From positions 1 through 7,093 of the forward strand of contig CAJONF010000192.1 of assembly GCA_905236665.1 (NCBI GenBank): 7,093 nucleotides of DNA. The letters are read 5' to 3'. The position numbers and the translations under genes are program-made. The DNA is from an uncultured Selenomonadaceae bacterium (GTDB lineage: Bacteria > Bacillota > Negativicutes > Selenomonadales > Selenomonadaceae). Positions 1-5,029 of this stretch are shown piece after piece. The notes beneath the pieces were generated by a model that searched no databases, was not told where the DNA came from, and saw only the letters and a program-made list of their open reading frames with translations. How positions within the stretch are numbered: position 1 is the first letter of the stretch; each line of letters opens with the position of its first letter.

Positions 1-2
1 AG

Positions 3-191
3 GCGCGTTCAATCCTGCCCAATTCCCTAAAGACAGAAATTTTCGTGACAATGAATCTGCGCGAACTGCGACATTTTTTAAAATTGCGAACGGCTCCGGC
101 GGCTCATCCGCAAATGCGGCAAATCGCGCTGAAAATTTATACAATCCTCGTGGAAAAATTACCTGCCGTCTTTGATGACATTAACCCTTGA
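3..191 (+). CDS. thyX: Flavin-dependent thymidylate synthase ThyX, C-terminal part
   Basis: This is the last 62 codons of a gene that enters from the left edge and stops at TGA 189-191. ThyX makes dTMP from dUMP using methylene-tetrahydrofolate as carbon donor and FAD/NAD(P)H as reductant, in place of ThyA. The visible part begins with ARSILPN, the usual ThyX 'AR.VLP' stretch. It continues with a TMNLREL..FLKLR segment whose final Arg (residue 29 of the fragment) lines up with the dUMP-binding Arg of the family (Arg174 in Thermotoga maritima, from memory). After it, the common AQWEI-type motif is replaced by AHPQMR. The flavin motif RHRxxSxNExSxRY would lie upstream, outside the window. The -35 box of the rpiB promoter overlaps the stop codon. 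Family assignment is confident; completeness of the gene cannot be judged. Confidence 0.88.
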   Translation, partial: ARSILPNSLKTEIFVTMNLRELRHFLKLRTAPAAHPQMRQIALKIYTILVEKLPAVFDDINP

Positions 192-216
192 AAAATTTTC
201 TGCATAAAAATATAAT
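188..216 (+). promoter_or_regulatory. Sigma70-type promoter for rpiB
   Basis: TTGAAA (188-193) and a perfect TATAAT (211-216) are separated by exactly 17 bp. Transcription would start near 222-224, giving a leader of about 26 nt before the rpiB start codon, with room for the ribosome binding site AAGGG at 234-238. The -35 hexamer includes the thyX stop codon TGA (189-191). This is read from the sequence by consensus match; no start site is measured. Confidence 0.75.
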
Positions 217-248
217 TATGGTAAAATTTTTTGAAGGGAACACTTAAC

Positions 249-689
249 ATGAAAATTACAATCGGAAGCGATCACGGCGCAGTTGAACTTAAAGAGGAAG
301 TCAAAAAAGTTTTGGCTGAATTCGACGTGGAGATTAAAGACGTGGGCACGTTCGGCAAAGAAAGCGTGGATTATCCCGACATTGCAGAAAAAGTTTGTGC
401 TGATGTGGTAAGTGGCGCGGCTGACAGAGGCATTGTTCTTTGTGGCACAGGGCTGGGCATTTCCATTGCGGCGAACAAAATCAAAGGGATTCGCTGTGCA
501 CTGTGTAGCGATGTTTATTCGGCTAAAATGAGCCGCGAGCACAACAACGCCAACGTTTTGGCAATGGGCGGGCGCGTCATGGGCTTTGGTCCTGCCGGTG
601 AAATTGTTCGCGCATGGATGACTACAGAATTTGCAGGCGGACGTCATCAGCGGCGTATTGATAAGATGATGGCTTTGGAAAGCAAATAA
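249..689 (+). CDS. rpiB: Ribose-5-phosphate isomerase B
   Basis: RpiB interconverts ribulose 5-phosphate and ribose 5-phosphate in the cytosolic non-oxidative pentose phosphate pathway. The product has 146 residues, the normal family length. It shows the N-terminal IGSDHG (residues 5-10), DYPD (41-44), the catalytic-loop CGTGLG with Cys65, SIAANK (72-77), REHNNANVLAMG with the acid/base His98, and the phosphate-binding GGRHQRR near 130-136. Cys65 and His98 fall at the same numbers as in E. coli RpiB, which favours RpiB over the related LacA/LacB subunits. The ATG at 249 is preferred over an in-frame TTG at 231: it gives the usual MKI.IGSDH start, AAGGG lies 10 nt upstream, and the TTG overlaps that site. 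The gene has its own promoter and terminator, so it is probably monocistronic. Its product is the substrate of Prs, encoded downstream. Confidence 0.96.
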   Translation: MKITIGSDHGAVELKEEVKKVLAEFDVEIKDVGTFGKESVDYPDIAEKVCADVVSGAADRGIVLCGTGLGISIAANKIKGIRCALCSDVYSAKMSREHNNANVLAMGGRVMGFGPAGEIVRAWMTTEFAGGRHQRRIDKMMALESK

Positions 690-710
690 AACTTCAAGCT
701 GAAAATTTTT

Positions 711-738
711 CCCGATGTCTTATGGCGTCGGGATTTTT
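711..738 (+). terminator. Rho-independent terminator after rpiB
   Basis: A 9-bp stem (CCCGATGTC 711-719 with GGCGTCGGG 724-732, two G-U pairs) closes a 4-nt loop TTAT. It is followed by one A and five T at 734-738. It lies 21 nt after the rpiB stop codon and before the ispE promoter. Confidence 0.85.
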
Positions 739-769
739 AATTGAGCATTACGCATTGCTTTTTAGCGGC

Positions 770-798
770 TTGCCAAAGAAAATAAAGCGTGGTAGAAT
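770..798 (+). promoter_or_regulatory. Extended -10 promoter for the ispE operon
   Basis: TTGCCA (770-775) and TAGAAT (793-798) are 17 bp apart, and TG at 790-791 provides an extended -10 element (TGG-TAGAAT). The predicted start is near 804-806, about 25 nt before the ispE ATG. No palindromic operator of the GntR/FadR kind is evident around it. This is a consensus reading only. Confidence 0.65.
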
Positions 799-829
799 TT
801 CGGCGAAAATTTAAAGGCGTGGTGAGTTA

Positions 830-1693
830 ATGCTAAAGGAAAATGCGCGGGCAAAAATAAATTTGACGCTGGACATAACGGGCACGCGGGCGGACGGTTA
901 TCACGAAGTCGCAATGATATTGCAGACGATTGAGCTTGCTGACGAAGTGGAACTGAAAAAAATTTCCGGCGGAATAAATTTAAAAATGGACACAGCAGAA
1001 ATTATCGGCGGGGAAAATATCCCGACGGACGAAAAAAATTTGGCGTGGAAGGCGGCTGTTGAGTTCCAAAAATTCTATGGAAAAAATTTGGGCGTGGCGA
1101 TTAGTCTAAAGAAAAAAATCCCTGCGTCGGCGGGCTTAGCGGGCGGCTCGGCTGATGCGGCGGCAGTGATTCGCGGTATTAATCGCCTTTACGAACTGAA
1201 TTTGACCGAAGATGAACTTTGCAAAATCGGCGAACGCGTTGGCTCGGACGTTCCCTTCTGCATAATCGGCGGCACGTGTTTGGCTAAAGGGCGCGGCGAA
1301 ATTTTGACACGGCTGGCTCCCATAAAAAATTTCGGCGTCGTTTTGGCTAAACCGCACGGGGAAATTTCCACGGCTTGGGCTTATAAAATTTATGACGAAA
1401 ATCCCGCAAAAACTCACCCACCGACAAAAACAATTATCGCACAGCTGGAAGATAAAAATTATGACGCGGCGTTTAAAAACTTTTCTAACGTCTTGGAAAA
1501 TGTCGCGCTGAAAAAAATTCCCGCCGTGGTTGACTGCAAAAATAAAATGCTCGCCGCCGGTGCAAAGGTCGCTTTGATGAGCGGATCGGGCCCGACGGTT
1601 TTTGCATTGACAGACAACGACTTGACCGCAGAAAAAATTGTTGCAAGCGTTGAGGATTTGAACGTACAAATTTTTATCACGAAGATTTTTTGA
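830..1693 (+). CDS. ispE: 4-diphosphocytidyl-2-C-methyl-D-erythritol kinase
   Basis: IspE is the ATP-dependent kinase that phosphorylates the 2-hydroxyl of CDP-methylerythritol in the MEP pathway to isopentenyl diphosphate. The 287-residue product has the length and all three motifs of the GHMP kinase family. The N-terminal AKINLTL contains Lys9 (catalytic pair with Asp140), followed by DGYHEV. The glycine-rich ATP loop PASAGLAGGSADAAA spans 98-112. GSDVPF carries Asp140, then GGTCLAKGRGE, and the C-terminal SGSGPT is at 251-256. The ATG at 830 follows GGTGAG (821-826), a modest and closely spaced site, and the first residues fit the family start. A promoter lies just upstream. The gntR gene starts 17 nt after the stop with no terminator between, so the two are probably cotranscribed. 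Confidence 0.95.
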   Translation: MLKENARAKINLTLDITGTRADGYHEVAMILQTIELADEVELKKISGGINLKMDTAEIIGGENIPTDEKNLAWKAAVEFQKFYGKNLGVAISLKKKIPASAGLAGGSADAAAVIRGINRLYELNLTEDELCKIGERVGSDVPFCIIGGTCLAKGRGEILTRLAPIKNFGVVLAKPHGEISTAWAYKIYDENPAKTHPPTKTIIAQLEDKNYDAAFKNFSNVLENVALKKIPAVVDCKNKMLAAGAKVALMSGSGPTVFALTDNDLTAEKIVASVEDLNVQIFITKIF

Positions 1694-1696
1694 AGT

Positions 1697-1701
1697 AAGG
1701 A
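1697..1701 (+). promoter_or_regulatory. Ribosome binding site deciding the gntR start
   Basis: AAGGA at 1697-1701 is only 3 nt from the ATG at 1705 but 9 nt from the in-frame ATG at 1711. The second is a normal distance, so 1711 is taken as the start. The site lies in the short gap after the ispE stop codon. Confidence 0.55.
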
Positions 1702-1710
1702 TGAATGATA

Positions 1711-2391
1711 ATGGGCAACAGACTGGAACCAATAACTATAGACAGCTACCAGCCTCTGCGCGAAACGGTTTGCGAAGTTCTGCGCGACGCAATAAGACGT
1801 GGGGTTTTGGAGCCAGGTGAGCGGCTGATGGAAGTTCAATTAGCTGAAGAACTTGGAATCAGTCGAACGCCCGTTCGAGAGGCAATTCGCAAGCTGGAGC
1901 AAGAAGGCTATGTAATAATGATGCCGCGCCGTGGAACTTATGTATCAAGCGTATCTGTGCACGATGTAAAAGAAATTTTCGAGATACGTTCGGCACTGGA
2001 ATCACTTGCCACGGGACTTGCCACACGCCGCATTGAGCCGGATGAATTGGAAAGACTGCGCGCCCTGCTCGTCGAAATTGAAGGACATATACAACGCAGG
2101 GACATTGATAAAATCGTCAAGACAGACGTAGAATTTCACGGACTGCTTTATCAAGTTAGCCGCAACGACAGGTTAGTCACGATAATCAGCAACCTAAAAG
2201 AACAGCTCGCCCGTTTTCGCACATTGAGTATGTCTTATCCTGGCAGATTGCATGAAACGTTGGAAGAACATCGCGCTATGGTAGAAGCTATAGCTGCCGG
2301 TGACGTGGACGCCGCCCGCGACGCCGCCGAACACCACATGGAACGCGCAGAAGAAACACTCCTAAAAGCCATGCGTAAGAAAGACAAATGA
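1711..2391 (+). CDS. GntR-family transcriptional regulator, FCD (FadR) subfamily
   Basis: This is a 226-residue DNA-binding regulator. The N-terminal winged helix of GntR type spans roughly residues 12-80, with recognition-helix text ELGISRTPVREAIRKLEQEG (47-66) and the wing RRGTYVSSVS. The C-terminal all-helical FCD ligand domain spans about 85-220. FCD proteins usually bind a metal with one Asp and three His; candidates here are Asp139 and His143 (DVEFH), His187 (EEHRAM) and His209 (EHHMER). The set looks intact, so a metal-dependent small carboxylate ligand is plausible, but the effector is unknown. It sits 17 nt after ispE and its stop overlaps the ATG of a broken hicA (ATGA). In Bacillus this slot holds purR, an unrelated regulator. 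Whether it controls this operon cannot be told from the sequence. No function-specific name is justified. Confidence 0.93.
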   Translation: MGNRLEPITIDSYQPLRETVCEVLRDAIRRGVLEPGERLMEVQLAEELGISRTPVREAIRKLEQEGYVIMMPRRGTYVSSVSVHDVKEIFEIRSALESLATGLATRRIEPDELERLRALLVEIEGHIQRRDIDKIVKTDVEFHGLLYQVSRNDRLVTIISNLKEQLARFRTLSMSYPGRLHETLEEHRAMVEAIAAGDVDAARDAAEHHMERAEETLLKAMRKKDK

Positions 2392-2485
2392 AACGCTCGG
2401 AACTTATAAAAATTCTGATCGAATACGGTTGCGAATTTCACCACCACGGCAAACGGCATTCAAACAGGCTGGAATAAAGGAGTAA
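2388..2485 (+). pseudogene. Broken HicA-type mRNA interferase toxin gene
   Basis: An open frame of 29 codons (2388-2477) begins MKRSELIKIL, then a GCEFHHHGKRH segment. This is the typical start of a HicA (YcfA-fold) toxin, including the region of the catalytic His. It ends prematurely after SNRLE. In the -1 frame the same DNA immediately reads AFKQAGIKE and a stop (2456-2485), which is the usual HicA C-terminal 'IFKQAGI' end. The middle of the protein, about 30-45 residues against the 60-85 usual for the family, is absent and the two ends are joined out of frame near 2450-2460. The simplest reading is an internal deletion rather than a single-base frameshift. Its ATG overlaps the gntR stop (ATGA), so it may still be translated into a short peptide. 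No HicB antitoxin is recognisable in 2486-2576. The match is by eye to remembered family sequences. Confidence 0.65.
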
Positions 2486-2563
2486 TTTTTATTCAGCTGA
2501 GAAAATTTTGGACATAAAGAAAAGAAACAAAGCTAAAAAATTATTGAAGAAGACCGCTTAAAA

Positions 2564-2570
2564 GGGAGGT
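2564..2570 (+). promoter_or_regulatory. Strong ribosome binding site of glmU
   Basis: GGGAGGT, 6 nt before the ATG at 2577, is close to the full anti-Shine-Dalgarno complement. It fixes the glmU start and gives efficient independent translation despite the degraded sequence just upstream. No convincing promoter is seen in 2392-2563, so glmU is probably expressed from the ispE promoter. Confidence 0.7.
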
Positions 2571-2576
2571 TAGCTT

Positions 2577-3935
2577 ATGAGCTTGGAAACTTTAATTTTG
2601 GCGGCGGGCAAAGGTACGCGCATGAAAAGCAAATTGCCCAAAGTCCTGCACAAAGTCTGTGGCAAGCCCATGCTCCAACACGTTATCGACGCGGCAAAGG
2701 GCGCAGGTTCGTCACGTGAAGTAGTGGTAATTGGTTCGGGCGCGGAACTTGTGGAACAAACAATTTCCGGCGTTGAATTCGTCTTGCAAAAAGAACAGCT
2801 CGGCACAGGACACGCGGTTCTTTCGGCGAAAAAAAGTTTTGCTGAATCAAAGGGCACCATTTTAATTTTATGTGGCGACACTCCCCTTTTGACAAGCAAA
2901 TTGCTAAAAAATTTCGTTGCTGCTCATAAAAGCTCACATTGCGCGGCGACCGTTTTAACTGCCGCAATGCCAGACCCAACCGGTTATGGGCGAATCATTT
3001 GCGAGGACGACGGCACCTTTAAAAAAATTGTTGAGGAGAAGGACGCTACTCCCGAAATAAAAAAAATCCGCGAGACCAACGCCGGTTGCTACTGTTTCGA
3101 TGTGGAAAAACTTTTCAACGCCCTGGATAAAATCGGCAATGACAACGCGCAGGGCGAATATTATTTGCCAGACGTGCTCACCATTTTTAAAAATGCTGGT
3201 GAAAAAATCGGTATCTTCACAGCCGAATACGCTGACGAAACGATAGGTATAAATACGCGAATTCAGCTTGTCGCGGCGGATAAGTCCCTGCGTATGAGAA
3301 AAGAACGAGAGCTGATGAACAACGGCGTAACAATAGTTGACCCCAACACGACTTTTATTGATACTGACGTTAAGATTGGGCAGGACACGATTATTTATCC
3401 CAACACTTATCTAGAAGGCAAAACAGTTATCGGCGAGGACTGCAAGATTGGTCCCGACGTTCGCTTTGTAAATATGACAGTAGGCGACAACGTCACGGCG
3501 CATTTTAGTTATTGCCACGACGCGGAAATTTATAATGATGTTACGCTTGGTCCCTATGTTCACATTCGCCCTGGCACGAAAATTAGCGACGGCGTTAAGA
3601 TCGGAAACTTTGTAGAAATTAAAAATTCTAATATCGGCGAAGGTTCCAAACTTCCGCACCTGCAATATATCGGCGATTCGGACGTTGGCAAGGGCGTTAA
3701 TATCGGTTGCGGAACTGTGACTTGCAATTACGACGGAAAAAATAAACATCGCACTAAAATTGGCAACAATGCCTTTATAGGTTGCAATACAAATCTAGTT
3801 GCACCGGTTAATGTTGGAGACGGAGCCTATATCGCCGCCGGTTCAACCATAACCAAAGATGTGCCAAAAAATAATCTAGCCGTTGCCCGTTCGCGCCAAA
3901 CAAATATCGTGAACTGGAAAGATAAACGGAAATAA
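2577..3935 (+). CDS. glmU: Bifunctional GlcN-1-P acetyltransferase / GlcNAc-1-P uridylyltransferase
   Basis: GlmU acetylates glucosamine 1-phosphate and then joins it to UTP to make UDP-GlcNAc, the precursor of peptidoglycan (and of lipid A where present). The product has 452 residues, full length. The N-terminal pyrophosphorylase domain (1-228) shows LAAGKGTRM (8-16) with LPKVLH, GTGHAV (76-81), the metal-binding Asp of GDTPLL (Asp101), NAGCYCFD (168-175), QGEYYLPD and Asn226 in GINTR. From about 250 onward comes a left-handed beta-helix of hexapeptide repeats. Acetyltransferase residues visible are RPG (331-333), Lys349, catalytic His361 in LPHLQYIGD, Tyr364, and CNYDGKNKHRTKIG (383-396). 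It lies 31 bp before prs, the conserved Firmicutes pairing, and shares the presumed operon. No defect is seen. Confidence 0.97.
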   Translation: MSLETLILAAGKGTRMKSKLPKVLHKVCGKPMLQHVIDAAKGAGSSREVVVIGSGAELVEQTISGVEFVLQKEQLGTGHAVLSAKKSFAESKGTILILCGDTPLLTSKLLKNFVAAHKSSHCAATVLTAAMPDPTGYGRIICEDDGTFKKIVEEKDATPEIKKIRETNAGCYCFDVEKLFNALDKIGNDNAQGEYYLPDVLTIFKNAGEKIGIFTAEYADETIGINTRIQLVAADKSLRMRKERELMNNGVTIVDPNTTFIDTDVKIGQDTIIYPNTYLEGKTVIGEDCKIGPDVRFVNMTVGDNVTAHFSYCHDAEIYNDVTLGPYVHIRPGTKISDGVKIGNFVEIKNSNIGEGSKLPHLQYIGDSDVGKGVNIGCGTVTCNYDGKNKHRTKIGNNAFIGCNTNLVAPVNVGDGAYIAAGSTITKDVPKNNLAVARSRQTNIVNWKDKRK

Positions 3936-3950
3936 CTGCGTATTAACAAA

Positions 3951-3957
3951 AAGGGAG
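3951..3957 (+). promoter_or_regulatory. Ribosome binding site supporting the GTG start of prs
   Basis: AAGGGAG ends 9 nt before GTG 3967. No ATG lies between this site and the conserved N-terminal part of Prs, so the GTG is the best start. It is the only gene in the window with a clear non-ATG start. Confidence 0.65.
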
Positions 3958-3966
3958 CTGTTCAAC

Positions 3967-4929
3967 GTGAGCAATCCGAGTATTAATCCGATTGGTAACC
4001 TTTGTTTGATGACGGGAAATGCCAACCCTGAATTGGCAAAAAAAATCGCCGAGCATATTGGCGTTGAAATTTTCGACACGTTTGTTGGACGTTTCAATAA
4101 CGGCGAGACGCAAGTTATGATTAGCGACAGTATTCGCGGCAAAGATATTTTTATCGTTCAGCCGACAAGCCAGCCTGTCAACGATAACTTGATGGATCTG
4201 CTGATTATGGCGGACGCCTGCAAACGCGCCTCTGCGCATTCAATTACGGCGATTGTTCCTTATTACGCCTATGCTAGGCAAGATAGAAAGACCCGCGGTC
4301 GTGAGCCAATTTCCGCTAAACTCGTCGCTAACTTAATGGTTGCGGCGGGCATGACGAGAGTTTTAACGGTTGACCTTCACGCGGGACAGATTCAAGGTTT
4401 CTTCGATATTCCGGTTGACCACCTCAAGGCGGCTCCCGTTCTTGCCGCATATTTTCAACGTCAAGAATTCGGAAAGGATTTAGTCGTTGTTTCACCAGAT
4501 TTAGGCGGCGTTACGCGTGCTAGGGAGCTTGCTGATTATCTAAAAGCTCCTATTGCCATTATCGAAAAGAGACGCCCGCGCCCCGGTGAAGCTGAAGTCA
4601 TGAACATTATCGGCGAAGTAGACGACAAAGTTACGCTCATGGTTGATGACATTGTCGACACAGCAGGCAGTCTTTGTGAAGGTGCTAAGGCTCTTAAAAA
4701 ACTTGGCGCGAAAAAAGTTATCGCCGCGTGCACACACGCCGTCCTTAGCAATAACGCCGTCGGCAAAATCGACAACTCCGATATTGAACAGCTTGTCATA
4801 ACAGATACAATCGCCCTGCCTCCCGAAAAGCAATCCGATAAAATCACCGTTCTGAGTATGGCGGGTTCTATTGGTGATGTCATTTTGCGGATTCAATCTC
4901 ATCGTTCAGTTAGCCAACTTTTTAAATGA
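3967..4929 (+). CDS. prs: Ribose-phosphate pyrophosphokinase (PRPP synthetase)
   Basis: Prs transfers pyrophosphate from ATP to ribose 5-phosphate, giving PRPP for purine, pyrimidine, NAD, His and Trp synthesis. The 320-residue product is of normal class I length. It shows GRFNNGE (41-47), PTSQPVNDNLM (66-76), YYAYARQDRK (99-108), the DLHAGQIQGFFDIP block (136-149) with His138, and the flexible-loop KRRPRPGEAEVMNIIG (201-216) with Lys201 and Arg203. The PRPP-binding VDDIVDTAGSL is at 226-236. Translation starts at GTG 3967. It is the last gene before a strong terminator at 4953-4980, so it closes the ispE-gntR-glmU-prs unit. Its substrate is supplied by RpiB, encoded at the left of the window. 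Confidence 0.97.
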   Translation: MSNPSINPIGNLCLMTGNANPELAKKIAEHIGVEIFDTFVGRFNNGETQVMISDSIRGKDIFIVQPTSQPVNDNLMDLLIMADACKRASAHSITAIVPYYAYARQDRKTRGREPISAKLVANLMVAAGMTRVLTVDLHAGQIQGFFDIPVDHLKAAPVLAAYFQRQEFGKDLVVVSPDLGGVTRARELADYLKAPIAIIEKRRPRPGEAEVMNIIGEVDDKVTLMVDDIVDTAGSLCEGAKALKKLGAKKVIAACTHAVLSNNAVGKIDNSDIEQLVITDTIALPPEKQSDKITVLSMAGSIGDVILRIQSHRSVSQLFK

Positions 4930-4952
4930 TGCGTGATAAAAATTTTCCCTCG

Positions 4953-4980
4953 GCGGTGAACGTTCGCCGCTAATTTTTTT
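4953..4980 (+). terminator. Rho-independent terminator after prs
   Basis: GCGGTGA (4953-4959) pairs with TCGCCGC (4964-4970) through seven pairs, one of them G-U, around the loop ACGT. It is followed by TAA and seven T (4974-4980). It lies 23 nt after the prs stop and separates prs from htpG. Confidence 0.85.
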
Positions 4981-5029
4981 GCTAAAGAGAGAATTTTTAT
5001 GCCATAAAATTTAAAGGAGATAATTTTTT

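Noticed and set aside
231..248. Upstream TTG start for rpiB
   Set aside because: It adds six residues not typical of the family and overlaps the ribosome binding site of the ATG at 249.
1136..1732. Long minus-strand frame of 198 codons opposite ispE
   Set aside because: Composition is that of an antisense shadow of ispE, with no recognisable motif and no start signals; the same holds for the other minus-strand frames opposite rpiB, glmU, prs and htpG.
2508..2539. Possible glmU promoter starting at TTGGAC
   Set aside because: No acceptable -10 hexamer lies 16-18 bp downstream.
2508..2561. Lysine-rich short frame (TTG start, LDIKKRNKAKK...) before glmU, considered as a hicB remnant
   Set aside because: It is only 17 codons, has no recognisable HicB feature, and its composition reflects the A-rich gap.
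4979..5008. Possible htpG promoter TTGCTA - 18 bp - TG-extended CATAAA
   Set aside because: The start would fall near 5015, inside the ribosome binding site AAAGGAGA (5013-5020), and both hexamers are weak; the -35 also overlaps the terminator T-run.
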